Shown one piece after another: positions 44,491 to 56,242 of a stretch of 64,000 nt of DNA. The stretch spans positions 51,123 through 115,122 of the forward strand of contig NMRB01000286.1 in NCBI GenBank assembly GCA_002633025.1, given 5' to 3'. The notes beneath the pieces were generated by a model. That model was not told where the DNA came from, ran no database searches, and saw only the letters and a list, made by a program, of their open reading frames with translations. The stretch's first letter is position 1. Each line of letters starts with the position of its first letter. The position numbers were made by a program, and so were the translations under genes. This DNA comes from Notospermus geniculatus. Its lineage: Eukaryota; Nemertea; Pilidiophora; Heteronemertea; Lineidae.

Positions 44491-46120
44491 TGTACAGTCA
44501 TGGACATTAGTTTATCTAGGCCTAGGCCTAGGCCTACACCTGATCTGATACTTTGAATACTATAGGTACCCTGTATTTCAAATACTTCTGGGCCAATTTT
44601 TATCACAGTTTGTTCCATATACTTCTGGGCCAATTTTAACATGGTTTGTTCCATATTTATGAAAGTAGGCCTACATCTTGCTGGTCATCATTTCTGCTTC
44701 AAAATGTTGGAAATATCGTAATTACGTAGCCTAGGGCCTAATAGCTCATCAGAAAAAATCCTAATAGGCCTAATCAACATTTTTATTATGTAATTTTTTG
44801 TGACAGTTTTGATAGAGTGGAACCATCTAAGGATCATGGACTTTGTTTCATCAAAATCTGACGAGTGGTTGCTGAGATATTTAAGATTATCAAAACTTCG
44901 ATAATTTGAGATTTTTCAGTTTTTCACAAAATTTTGATATCAGTAGACAGAGCTCTCTTAAAACCCAAGAAGTATGAAGTTTTGGAAGGTTTAGCCGAAC
45001 TGGTTAGAAGTTAAGCCTGTTTTTCAAAATATCAACATTTTGATACGGTACTTTGAAAAATACACAATATTTCTGCTCAGTTAAGGCAAAAAGTTCCAAA
45101 GTTTTGTATATCCATATTCTGAGGTTAGCTTTATCTAATGGTATCAAAATATCTTTCAAAAGATGAAAATCTCAAATTATCAAAATTTTGATATAGGCCT
45201 AAATCTCAAATATCTCAGCAACCACTCAACATATTTTGATGAAAGAAAGCCCAAAGAAAATCCTTAGAAAGTTCCTCCCTTCTATCACATCTGCAACAAA
45301 AATCACAAAAATATTTCGTAATAAAAGTTTGATTTTTAATATTTTTTCTGATGAGGCGAGACTTTTTTTATACCTTGGTTAGCGTGCCCGCCGCTCCGTG
45401 AATTCCCGAAAAAAAAATAAAAATAAAGTTTTATTTTCGGCCAGTTAGCGTGCCCGCCGCACTCGAAATCGCCGAAAATCGGAATAAAAAAATTTTTTTA
45501 TTTTATTTTTTTCCCGCCCGCCGCCGCCGTCATGGCCGTGGATATGGCATGCATGGTGGACGCAAAACTGTGGAGTGAGACATTTGGACCAATCAGGGTC
45601 GTTTCATTCGCAGTGCGGTAGACTGAGTGTAGAAGGCCATGTGTTACACATGTGTTATACATGAAACGACGACGCGACATGCACGATGATGGCGACTTGG
45701 TTCTCCGTGATAAACCACTTGAGCCCTGGGAAATATCGTAAACGTTTGGTGAATGGTTTCGCCTCTGAAACTGTCGGTGATGTGGTCCTAAAAAGTGTTG
45801 ACGATGAGGATGAGGAGCTACCGAACTATATCATGTATATTGCAAACTGGCAAATCAATGGGAAATGTCAATGGAATTTGGGGTAATAAGTTGGAGACAA
45901 AGTAACTTTATTTCGAAATAAAATTTTATTTTTATTTTTTCCTCCTCTCCACTGCTCCTACAGAAGGCTTCTGTGAAAGCTGAAAATAAAATTTTATTTT
46001 TATTTTTTTTTCGCCCGCCTACGGATCTCCTTGGATAAAAAAGCACGCTAACCAAGGAATAAAAAAAGTCTCGCCTNTCAAATTATCAGGTGTAGTTAAA
46101 CTAATGTCCATGACTGTACA
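44491..46120. repeat. Large foldback element upstream of TAF1C, right arm interrupted
   Basis: TGTACAGTCATGGACATTAG at the left pairs with CTAATGTCCATGACTGTACA at the right end. Further in, CTCATCAGAAAAAAT and TCAGCAACCACTC blocks of the two arms also pair, centre near 45050. The right arm is split by the TIR element 45353-46076, and part of it is missing next to the N at 46077. Its second copy is 61571-63165. Confidence 0.75.
45353..46076. mobile_element. TIR element carrying a 66-codon ORF
   Basis: About 34-bp ends, GAGGCGAGACTTTTTTTATA and CCTTGGTTAGCGTGC, are inverted at the right as GCACGCTAACCAAGG up to AGTCTCGCCT. Inside are AAAATAAAATTTTATTTT words and, at 45686-45886 (+), an open frame starting MATWFSVINHLSPGKYRKR and ending in an acidic stretch, SVDDEDEELPNY. 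This ORF is not transposase-like and might be a captured host exon (inference). Inserted in the right arm of the foldback. Confidence 0.65.
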
Positions 46121-46274
46121 TAGCAGGCCTACACCAATCATACATTTTACAAGGGTTTATGAACATGCATAAAAAATTTCCATGGTTTATCCACATGCAC
46201 ATAACTATGCAGTACATATTCTGATATTTTTAACCTTGAAGGTTAGGCTAATATCAAGAGTCAAGACACGTACG

Positions 46275-49200
46275 ATGACATATTTTCCACCCCACCATTA
46301 TCCTGCAGCAGCACCACCACAAGTTCGGAGACGGGAAATATTTGTTGATTATGGCAGCTTTGGGAGTACTGAATTCTGTGAAGAATCTTCATCATGGCAA
46401 AGCCAGAGATCACGTCGAGTGGAGAAGTTCTGTGCTAGGACTCCCACATTGCCACTTATCCCACCAAATGATGGTAAGTCTCTGGTGTATGGTGTTGTGT
46501 GTTGTGCCTGCCACTATGAGAGGCAGATTATGCTTTGTCTTGGTTTAGATGAGATTGAGAAGTCCATGGATTCGATATTGCCTTCCAAAGTACCAGTGCC
46601 AGTACCGGTAATCTCATTCTTTTTGTCTTTTATAGTTCCATTCCCTTTTGAAGATATATGTATGGGCAGCATTGATGCAGCTCGTACTCAGCTAAGTAGA
46701 GAAGTGGAGCAAAGTAAGAAATTTCAAAATTGGAAGAAGGTAATTGGTCATCTAAATTGCACTGAATTCTTGGTTTTTACCTTAATAAAACAAAATGATG
46801 CAATTATGATGGTTTCAGATATAACCATTGCCAGTACCTTTTCACTTGTAATACCATTGCTTTTACATTTTCTCTTACACAGCAAGGCAAATACAATAAG
46901 AACCTGCTCCAAGATGCTGATGTCAGTGAGATTGAGAGAGAACTAGAATCCCTTGGATTGGATAGGTTCCTAAGGAAACACTGGCAGAAAGAAGTCAGGA
47001 CGTACTCCGGGCCGATCTGCAACAGATTCGCAACTATTGATCAATTAGTTAGGTCAAAAACCTTTTTAAAAGAGAAGTACCGGTATTTTCCTGTGAGTAT
47101 TGGTTATTTTTGGACAAATTTAAGGGGTACAGATACCAAAATTTGTGTTGACAGCAGAAAAATATTTGATCTGTTGGATGCATACCCAGTACATGTAAAA
47201 GCTACATTCATATCGCTACTAAATTATTTTTCTTTACAGAGACTAAACTCGCATTATTCTAATGGTTGCCTGGGCTACCTTCCTTCTCATGATGGAAGTG
47301 ATAAGGGAGTGGTTGTATACCCCTCTGGTGCACACATGGCACATTTGTGTATCCTTTGTTGAAACTCAAAGCAGGTTTTTTCTTCACTCACCCTTCGAGG
47401 TCCAAGTTACTTCCAGCCAAAATGTCCATGGCAGAACAATCGTTTGCTACTTCTTAACTTTATACCAGGTATGAGGAATATCACAATCTTCCAAGACACG
47501 TGCAGGGCAGATCCAGTCCTGTACAACACAGATTTCCAGGTTTCAATTCAGGGAATTCAAACTTCTAGGTGCCATGGACGAGGTATTGTATTCTCTATCA
47601 AAATATCTTTATTGTTAGTAAAGCTGAGCTTTCAAATTACCAGTAGGCTGGCAGGATCTCTGCTTACTGTGTTCCATTACACTAGCTATCTTCACATCTT
47701 TTTTCAAAACAAATTCAGAGGGATGGAATTGTCCATTATTGATTGGGAACACACGTAGTTGTGCTGATTCGGGTTTAATACATCCAGAGGCAATGAATTT
47801 TCCCATTTAAGATTTCATTGGTGTACTGGGTGATAACCAGTGTCGACTATATGAGGCGGTCCAAGAAGATAACGGGGTCAAGGTGATAGAAATTGTTGGT
47901 GGCACATGTGATGGGCAGATTACGTCAGTCTATCCAAGGTAAACTGAAAATGGGACCTTCCATATCTCTCCTATATGAAAATATAGCCTTTATTTGATTA
48001 TTAGTTGTAATACCCTGAGTTCATCGGAGGACAAGGTCATGTCCCTGTCTTTAGCGTTGATCTTACTCAGTCAGAGTTACAGTTTTAAATGCAGTCAGAA
48101 TAATGCAGTGGCAACTACTTCTGATTCCTTCCAGCCCTTACATTCCTGGTGAAGCTGTTGTAGCTACAAGTGAGAGAAAAGTACTTCAACTCGACAGCCA
48201 ACAAAGGTCAGTTAGAGATCATTTCCTAAATACCGGTAGCATGGACCAGAAGACGTGAATTTGGAGTGAAATGCATTGGAATAGAACTAGAGGCACCGGG
48301 GCCATGTAGGATGGTTCCCATGGCGAAACCGTTTGTGGTTGAGCTGAAAGCCAGGATCAAAATCCCTTGCACCAGCTATTTTCTCTCTGATTGTGCCAGA
48401 CTCTATATGTGAGCAACTACCAATAAGAATGATGCAAGAGACACCGAGTAATGGCAGTAGTGTGCAGATGGCATTCATGATTTTGGTTCAGTAATTGAAA
48501 AACTAGGCTCCCTGAGAGGTGCATCCTGAGAATCTCAGGTCATTTACGGTCGTACCTCCCTCGATGAACCAAGCGCGAGAAGGGGAGCCGGTTGTGAAGA
48601 CCCTGGGTGCGAGGATGTGAGAGCTGGGGCAGGCACTGTGGGAACACATTTTACCCCAGTCTCCAAGGGGGTTAGTCACTGACAGGGTTAAATCATAAAG
48701 GTTACCTTTCTTGTTTCAGTGTGACATTGGTGGAAGAGCACGCACTGCGATTCTCATGCCCTGATCCCTGGATACAGGTTTACTATGGCTCGACTCCAAG
48801 GTCTTTCATCATATCGGACAGGACCACCGTTCAAATGATGGATATGAGGGTGGGTTTATACGAAGTGGTCTTTCCAGATACTGCTTGCCCTACTGGGTAT
48901 CCATCACTTTGATGGACCAAGTACGGACCAATCTTTCGGTTCATAGACTGCCAAAAATGTCCAAGAATATTCCTTTCTATAAAATCTTAGCCTAGTCGTC
49001 TTCAGTTTCAGTCATCCAGATCACATAGTCTGGATATCTTTGCTCTGCCATACTCCAAACTGTACACAAAGGAAAGAGTCATGGCATCAACATCTTGTGG
49101 GACTCTCCCCTACCACCTGGTGGCATCAGACTTCTCTCTCATGCTGATGGATGAACGTTTTCCTAAAGAACCAGTAAGTGTATTCGTTTTGTTTTGATTT

Positions 49201-52200
49201 CCATCAAAAACTGTTAACACTGCTAACATATATACTGAATGTATACATCGTACTCCTGAAACACTTATGGCACCTCAATTGTTGAGTATAACTTTCTTGT
49301 TTATTTCCAGGTGCTTTTATGGCGTCCCTGCCTTCGTGTTCCCCCGCAATATCTGCAGTTTCTCCCAAACATCACCCAAGATGGACAAGAAGATATCATC
49401 TTGGTTGGGTGTCAGCGTACACAAGATGTCCTGTGCTATCCCCTAGAGATGGGGAATGCTGAGAGACCACTACCCCACGGGCTCGGTCCACCATGGAGGC
49501 TCTCTCACATAGAGTAAGTAATGATTGTTTTTTGTGCATAACCATGAGATTATATACATGTATAACAAAAAATTGTCATGGCATCATCGCATCATAATGT
49601 CCCTTTTGTTTTTACAGTGACTTTCCCCAGTTCTCAGGTATCCGAGGGAGTGGTGCTGACATGATTGCCCTTGACCACAGACTAACAAAGATGTCTCTCA
49701 TTGGAGTCAAGGGGATTTCTTTCCAAAATCTCCAGGGATTTACTGCCTTGCAGGTTGGTGCTCTTCCATCCTTACTTCTTTGAACCGTGAGTCCTCAGCC
49801 TATGAGTCCGTTAGTACTGAAATGACAGTTCCAGAAACATCTGGAATCGCAATTATAACAGCTTCCCATTGGTATTAGACAGATGTGTAACTGTTTGATT
49901 TTGATTTCAGCTATCAGCCTGTGGTGATCTCTTCTACCAAACCTACCGTCCTGGTCACTACGACGATGATCGCACGTGTAGTGCGGGTCTCGACAGCGTT
50001 GACATCAAACTTTCACCCGAGGTGCAGGCATCGTGTAAGGAGTGGCTACACCAGCTACAAGATCTAATGGACCAGACCACACTTGAGAGAAATGCCAGCA
50101 TCCCACATCGAAGAATTGATGTATCAGAAATGTTCTCAGGTACACATCGTCGACTTTTCATTCATGCTCTGATTTGTGTAAAATATTGAATTGGAAATAT
50201 TGAATGTGCTGCCCCTTAGTGCTGGCGATTGATGCCTCATGCGAGGGTCCGTGGGTTCGAATCTGGAAGAAAGACATGATTACTTTCACCTTAGCAACCC
50301 GTTTCTACTTCTTATCGAAAATATTGAATTATTAGTCAATGGAATATAGAGCAGAGAGTAACCAATGATAACATTCTGACAAATATTTCTGGTCAACTTT
50401 CCTTCTTTTCAGCGATCAATAAGAAAGTCTATCCTCATCTTGGCTGTTTTATGTGTCGACAGCAGCCAAACCACGAAGTCGGTGACCTTGGTGCTGATGA
50501 TGACATCTGCATGGCCTGTGGATGTCAGTTGAGGACAACCAGATCAGTAAAAGATTACACAGAGAAGGTTTGACATGACTTTACTTTGTAATCTTAAATC
50601 TGTAAGATTTTGTGATGATCAATCCCAAAGTCGTCATGGAATATACTCATCAGAATCCCCTTTGAATACACTTCTGGGCCCATATTCACAAAACGACAGG
50701 GCCCATATGCATAAAGGTGGAATAAGCTTATTCCAGGTATAACCTAATGTTATAACGTGAAGCTATACCTGGAATAAGCTTATTCCACCTTTATGCATAT
50801 GGGCCCTGGTAGTTAAGTCTGAGTGTGACACAATATCCATTGTTCAACACAAAAGATAAGTCTCACACTTTGACTTAACTATGTTTATGAATGTGGACCC
50901 TGCAGAATACCGTCAGCTTCAGTGGAGTGCTATATAAAAACAAAGTTGAAATTGATTTAGTCTGCTTTATAGTTGGTCAGGTCATCTCACTTTTCTTTAC
51001 TCAAGGGCCATGCCAGTTTGATTGGTGTGAGAAACTTCAACCAGAGGCTCTACAACAGAATAGCTGGTGTCGACATCGAGAAATACACCGATCCGTACAG
51101 CCAGTTGCTGCTGAAACAGTGGAATGATAATGATGATGATATCAGGGAACTCATCTTGGAAAGGGTGAGTGGTGCAGTGTCTGTTACGAACCGCTGGGCT
51201 GGCCTTACAATGTGACAAAACAGTATAAAAGGTTGTCAGTGATGCTGGTTCCAAATGCTTGCTCAAGGGATTGAGTACTAAGAACCAATGATTGCTTCAT
51301 GATGCAGGAACTTGGTTGTTGGTGGCTATGCATGACATTGATTTTCAAATGGAGTTGCTCCTTAAGGTTCTTCAAATGGATGTATTTGCTGAAATCATCC
51401 TGAATACATATCATTGCAAAAATTCATTTTCTTTCAGGATAAAATGAATATTGAACTGAAGAAGAAAACACAAGAAAGGGAGAAAAAGAAACAAGCGGAA
51501 AAGGAGAGCATGTTATTTAAAGTCCCTGCTAGTGTCACAAGGTCACCTGGCTCTCCAGAGAGCAGAAGAAGTGGCATCTCCAAGTCAGTGGATTCTGAGT
51601 CGCCGAGCAGGATGAGTGCTTGTAGCATTCGCAGCAGAAGTGTGTCTAGTCACCGCAGTGTCAGCAGTTGTCGGAGTCAGCAGTTTGTGGGGCTTGATGA
51701 GTCAACGGGGACGAAACAGTTTGGGACATTTCAGAGGATGAGTCTCCAGTTAGAGGATAGCGTGAAGAAATTATTAGAGTATGATAAGTCTCCGAAGAAA
51801 AGGAAGCGGGAACACGTTGCGGGTTTCGGTTCAATGCCACAGCGCCCGCTCCAACGGACGACGTCAATGGAATCTTTGTTTAGCCAGGCCTCATCAGTCA
51901 CGCCGCCGAGGTTTATTGCAACAGCGAAGAGTATCGAGGATTGTTTAAAAAGCATCAGTGATTATGAATCGGATTGTGGTGAAAATGTAAAGGATGAAGC
52001 CATAAGGAATTGGGTCTCTGCCGTTGAAAAAGGGAGTAACTTTTCCAATTTATGTGGCCCTGATTCCCAGGATACTGAGTCTCGTATTTTGAAGCAAAAC
52101 CTGGATCAGAACGTAAATTCTGGTGATGAAAATCGGAGACTACTGGAGCGTATAGGCCTTTCTGTTCAGACACAGTCTCCACTGCTTACAGCGACTAGGT

Positions 52201-52535
52201 CACCATCAGAACCCCCTGGGATACACCGGTTAAGCAGTGCTACTTCTGGTCCTGTTTCTGATCCTCGGAAGTCACAAGATACATTCTTGAAAGACAATGC
52301 GTCTTTCAGTAACTCGGCTGTCAGGGACCGATCTTTTACCCCTCAAGGACACGCTGACCCACTGTCCCATTCAGAATCTCTTCCAGCAGACAGCATTTCC
52401 CAGCAACGCCATGATAACCCTTGTGAATTGGTCTCCACATCACAGTTAGGAATGTTCTCACAGTCATCAGGTGTCAAGCAGATGCCTAAATCTCTATGTA
52501 AACAAAAGAAAAAGTCCTTTGTTTCAGGGTTCTAG
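46275..52535 (+). CDS. TAF1C: TAF1C, TBP-associated factor of RNA polymerase I (SL1 complex)
   Basis: TAF1C is part of the SL1/TIF-IB selectivity factor at rRNA promoters in the nucleolus. Well-supported exons: 46275-46473, 46636-46739, 46883-47092, 47240-~47352, 47812-47938, 48135-48206, 48720-48849, 49012-49173, 49311-49513, 49618-49753, 49911-50139, 50413-50567, 51006-51164 and 51438-52535. One to three short exons between 47353 and 47811 are unresolved; GTTTTTTCTTCACTCACCC near 47373 and GTTTCAATTCAGGG near 47539 are candidates. Family matches: LMLMDERFPKEPVLLWRPCL, LSACGDLFYQTYRPG, SFIISDRTTVQMMDMR and the basic C-terminal tip KKKSFVSGF, like that of vertebrate TAF1C. The middle part forms the WD-like propeller in the family; the last exon is Ser-rich. 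CFMCRQQ and CMACGC near 50440-50525 look like a zinc-binding pair. Start at the first in-frame ATG; a 5' UTR exon is possible. Confidence 0.88.
50205..50275 (+). mobile_element. Partial tRNA-derived SINE head in TAF1C intron
   Basis: TTAGTGCTGGCGATTGATG (A-box-like) and CCGTGGGTTCGAATCTGG (B box) about 30 bp apart. No tail is recognised. It has no acceptor-stem pairing, so it is not a tRNA gene. Confidence 0.45.
50676..50900. repeat. Hairpin MITE (same family as 16673-16782) split by another MITE
   Basis: GGGCCCATATTCACAAAAC at the left and ATGTTTATGAATGTGGACCC at the right form the outer arms; the TTGTTCAACACAAAAGATAA centre identifies the family. The left arm is interrupted at 50697-50808. 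In the TAF1C intron before 51006. Confidence 0.85.
50697..50808. mobile_element. Inner palindromic MITE, perfect 45-bp arms
   Basis: CAGGGCCCATATGCATAAAG through CCAGGTATA at the left is exactly inverted at the right; the loop is 22 bp. It interrupts the older hairpin element, giving the relative order of insertion. Perfect arms suggest a recent insertion. Confidence 0.85.
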
Positions 52536-52886
52536 TCAGAAAAATATCCACCAACAAAGGAGCCTTGAGCAAGAAGTGTTATTTCTCTTCAGATATTATT
52601 GCTGATATTATTGTCTGACACAATACGAAGACGTCAACCTGTGAGTTGTACCGACTACCCATCACCTGGCTTGAGATTTACTATTCCTAATAACCCCGAC
52701 AGACGTCAACAGGCTGGAATTTTATCATTTCCTATTAAAAGAAAGGCATCAGCTGGCTTAAAATTTACTTTTAATCAACAGATACAGCGGCAGCGTATGG
52801 CTGGGGTCATACTGTAAGACCCATGTTTGTTGTATATTTTTGATACCAGGGGGTATTTTTTTAAATTTGCATAAAAATCTGATGAA

Positions 52887-52892
52887 AATAAA
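52887..52892 (+). terminator. Candidate poly(A) signal of TAF1C
   Basis: AATAAA 352 bp after the TAF1C stop codon. Other AT-rich variants are nearby; the choice is tentative. Confidence 0.4.
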
Positions 52893-53003
52893 ACAAAATT
52901 TACAGGTTGTTCTGTTGTGTTAGTTACATCTTTGAGGAATTAGATCCTCCAAGGTTACATTTGTCAAAAAAAGCTGCAGTTGCTGGGGGCAAAAGAGCTA
53001 ATA

Positions 53004-53117
53004 GTGAGCTTTTGCAAGCGCCCGGTTAGGCCATACGACAACGTTTATTGTTTGGATATACCCACACAATAGATAAACGTCGTCGTACGGCCTAACCGGG
53101 CGTTTGCGAAACCTCAC
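53004..53117. repeat. Inverted-repeat MITE downstream of TAF1C
   Basis: GTGAGCTTTTGCAAGCGCCC, GGTTAGGCCATACGACAACG at the left pair with CGTCGTACGGCCTAACC, GGGCGTTTGCGAAACCTCAC at the right; one or two mismatches. Loop about 25 bp. Confidence 0.85.
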
Positions 53118-53864
53118 CATTCATGCTGCTACAAATACACTTTAGCAACTCCTCTTCCCTTGCTTATGTATTGGTTTTCTTGCAAAGTGATGGAGCAAAG
53201 CCCATGAAAATCTGTTCGTGGTTTGTGTATTGGCAATTGAGTGACCAAACATGCCAAATGAGCGCAATGCTTCTACCTCCCCAGATGAACAGGTTCAGAA
53301 CGCCCTCACCATGCTCACCATCAGTGTCTGACAGCATTGATTGCGATGCACGTGTTTTTGTTGCCGGAAGAGATTTGCCTGTTCACTGATTGGGCAACCA
53401 AATGGGCAGCGACCAATGAGATACGAGGACAAGTCACGGAAATTCCCGAAGTCTGTTCGACTGTCATTCATGATCGTTGACGTTGTAGGAGCACATGCAC
53501 GGAAGACACGTCTGCGTTGGCTTTACATTCGTTGACGATTAAATTTGAGGTATGTGTCGATTTTGTCCCCTGATTTCTGACAGATTACTGGTATTGTAAT
53601 CCCTCTAATGATAGGTAAAATGTTTTGGTTATTCGGCACTTTCCAAGCGGTTTCTCGCACTGCCCGAGAGGCGAGACAGTAACGTCAACGACAGTATGAG
53701 TACATGATGATGTCTCGGTATACACTGGTGTAGTGGTGGTTATAGGCCTACAATGTTTGCCATGAAATAATGAACTACATGTACATGCTGTACACCGTTT
53801 GCATACAATGTAGGCTGATGTTGTAGTTGTGCTTTAAATCATGATTAGAGGCATTGTGCTGTGA
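53118..53864. other. Intergenic stretch, nothing recognised
   Basis: Short ORFs without family features. No splice-flanked coding block was recognised. Confidence 0.4.
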
Positions 53865-54040
53865 TTCTTGGATTGGCGCTGTCTGTCGGTGGAGTCTGGT
53901 AGGAGGAAACCAGAACTCCCCGGAGATCGCCTTCAACCTCTACTCTACCTCGTGAAAAATGGGCCAACCAGGGATCGAACCCAGCGGAACGTCGGGGGAG
54001 AGAGGTGTTGTATCCCACACTTTACCTGGCCACATAATAG
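53865..54040 (-). mobile_element. tRNA-derived SINE
   Basis: On the minus strand: GGCCAGGTAAAGTGTGGGAT head, CTGGGTTCGATCCCTGG B box, and the tail AGTTCTGGTTTCCTCCTAC, which resembles the tails at 24605 and 27945. Confidence 0.65.
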
Positions 54041-54103
54041 GCCTGTAATCTTGAGAGTTATTAGTGCTTGCGCCCCTTTGTCACCTCACGTTGTCACAGG
54101 GAC

Positions 54104-54276
54104 CAGGGACGGATCCAGGATTTCGGGAAAGACGGGGCGCACTGTGCTAGAAACATTGAAATCTGCGGTGAATTTCAATGATTTGCTCCAAATTTCAGAA
54201 TTTCACGGCCGATTTTAAAGATTTTTTGGCCGAAAGGGGGACGTGCAGCGGGTGCGCCCCCTTGGATCCGCGCCTG
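54104..54276. mobile_element. MITE with CAGGGACGGATCCA ends
   Basis: CAGGGACGGATCCAGGA at the left and TTGGATCCGCGCCTG at the right are imperfect TIRs. GGGAC stands on both sides (54099-54103 and 54277-54281), a possible 5-bp target duplication. Similar GGATCC-containing ends are common in animal DNA transposons. Confidence 0.6.
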
Positions 54277-54672
54277 GGGACCTGATGCGAAAGACAGTGG
54301 GGTTGGGTTAGGGTTATCACCCTCAATTACGATTACGATTACGGTTAGGGTTAAACCCTTGGTGGCTCAATCCACTTAACCCTAACCCTAATTGAGGGTT
54401 ATAACCCTAGTCCTAACCCTAATTAGGGTTTCAGTGTTCTCCACAGGATTTCCTAAAGGTAGGGTGGTACCCTTGAAATTCCAGGATTTCCCATTACTTT
54501 GCATTAATTAAGATAGGGTGGTCACCAATTTTAATAGAAAACCATTACAAATTAGGCTGCAATGTAGGGTGGCTACTTCTACATGTAACGTAGGGTGGCC
54601 CACTCTAACAAAAAGCCATGTGGAGAACACTGTATAACCCTAACCCAACCCTGCTGTCTCGCATCGGGTCCC
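54277..54672. repeat. Inverted repeat with telomere-like TTAGGG/CCCTAA words
   Basis: GGGACCTGATGCGAAAGACA, GTGGGGTTGGGTTAGGG at the left pair with CCCTAACCCAACCCTGCTGT, CTCGCATCGGGTCCC at the right. Between them are degenerate runs of GGTTAGGGTTA and AACCCTAACCCTAATT in both directions, then a second nested TIR element at 54431-54632. Confidence 0.75.
54431..54632. repeat. TIR element nested in the telomere-like inverted repeat
   Basis: CAGTGTTCTCCACA at the left and TGTGGAGAACACTG at the right form perfect 14-bp TIRs; internal TAGGGTGGC words are repeated four times. CAGTG ends recall hAT-type elements, but no clean 8-bp duplication is seen. Confidence 0.7.
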
Positions 54673-55621
54673 TGTGCCTCACGTCACCTCACACGGGGGT
54701 TTGTGTGTGTGTGGATGTCGAAAGCGATTGCTAAGGGCCACTGATTACCTCAGGATGGTATCTGGCATTCTGACTGCAAATTGCGGTTCCCAGTCTACTG
54801 CCGGTCGGAGATATGAAGACATGTCCCTGATGGCAAAGCTGATGATGATGAAACTTTATCCTGGGGTCTGTGATGCCATCAAAAGGAGGGGGCATGAAAG
54901 AAAAGCACATTAACTTCTCCACTGAAAATGAAATAGGACGAAACCAGTCAACAAGAATACCCTGGCCCTATCATTTACAACAATTGATCCCTGGATGTGC
55001 TGTCTCATGTCCTGGGAATCCTTTGATATCCAATTGTTCCCAAAGTTAAAATTAGCCGATGGTTCAGATGAATTCTATTCTTCTTGGAGAGCATGATGAC
55101 AAGAAAGAATTGGATGATTGTCCAGTCTCAATTATCAGCTCATCATGGCTATAATTGGATTTGTGCTCAAGTCCTTTTTATGGTAGTCCTTTTCGTTGTA
55201 TGGTGGCCATTGGAATGTTTTTTTAACTATGAGTAATGCACTTAAAATACCCCGCATTACCAAACCACAAAAGTCCCCTTGAACAGTCTGACCTCCAGTC
55301 CAAGTATCCTGAGAATATCAGAGGGTCTTGGCACTTGCTTCCTTCATCACCGCCACAGTGTACCTGAGGATGCCTCCAAGGGTTAAAGATGTATGTCTCA
55401 TTATGATAGTGGGAAAATGGTCCATAATAGCTCTATCAGGTACCAGTACTAATGTTACGAATAAAGAGTATACTAGCTCATATAATTACGGTTTTCATCT
55501 CAAATCCCAGAAAATTGCATCTGAAGACTGAACTACATGTACCAGTACTAATTCTCCAAATCAGGGAGAGATTCTTGATCTGTTGGTCAACAGGTTTTTG
55601 CCCACTGGGGATCACCCCTCC
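54673..55621. other. Intergenic stretch before the assembly gap, nothing recognised
   Basis: An open frame of 79 codons (54674-54913) has no family features and is not splice-flanked. Nothing else is supported. Confidence 0.4.
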
Positions 55622-56242
55622 NNNNNNNNNNNNNNNNNNNNNNNNNNNNNNNNNNNNNNNNNNNNNNNNNNNNNNNNNNNNNNNNNNNNNNNNNNNNNNN
55701 NNNNNNNNNNNNNNNNNNNNNNNNNNNNNNNNNNNNNNNNNNNNNNNNNNNNNNNNNNNNNNNNNNNNNNNNNNNNNNNNNNNNNNNNNNNNNNNNNNNN
55801 NNNNNNNNNNNNNNNNNNNNNNNNNNNNNNNNNNNNNNNNNNNNNNNNNNNNNNNNNNNNNNNNNNNNNNNNNNNNNNNNNNNNNNNNNNNNNNNNNNNN
55901 NNNNNNNNNNNNNNNNNNNNNNNNNNNNNNNNNNNNNNNNNNNNNNNNNNNNNNNNNNNNNNNNNNNNNNNNNNNNNNNNNNNNNNNNNNNNNNNNNNNN
56001 NNNNNNNNNNNNNNNNNNNNNNNNNNNNNNNNNNNNNNNNNNNNNNNNNNNNNNNNNNNNNNNNNNNNNNNNNNNNNNNNNNNNNNNNNNNNNNNNNNNN
56101 NNNNNNNNNNNNNNNNNNNNNNNNNNNNNNNNNNNNNNNNNNNNNNNNNNNNNNNNNNNNNNNNNNNNNNNNNNNNNNNNNNNNNNNNNNNNNNNNNNNN
56201 NNNNNNNNNNNNNNNNNNNNNNNNNNNNNNNNNNNNNNNNNN
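55622..56242. other. Assembly gap (621 N)
   Basis: A run of N. The sequence right of it is a tandem repeat that the gap probably interrupts. Confidence 0.99.

Larger units (their letters stand above)
43815..46960 (+). repeat. Duplicated block, copy A (TAF1C upstream region and first exons)
   Basis: Matches 61015-64000 in the same orientation. The part after 46078 is almost identical to copy B (two differences seen in about 880 bp). The part before 45352 has many small differences and indels. Each copy carries a different insertion at the same place: here the element 45353-46076, in copy B a Tigger-like element. Confidence 0.9.

Noticed and set aside
46182-46946. Single 254-codon ORF over the TAF1C start (and its copy at 63227)
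   Set aside because: It reads through two introns with clear GT/AG borders; only the spliced exons match TAF1C.
50205-50275. tRNA gene
   Set aside because: A and B boxes are present, but no cloverleaf with an acceptor stem can be drawn; taken as a SINE head.
52599-52817. 72-codon ORF after the TAF1C stop
   Set aside because: Lies after the conserved C-terminal tip KKKSFVSGF and has no splice link; most likely 3' UTR.
54674-54913. 79-codon ORF with several Cys
   Set aside because: No splice sites, no family motifs, surrounded by repeats.
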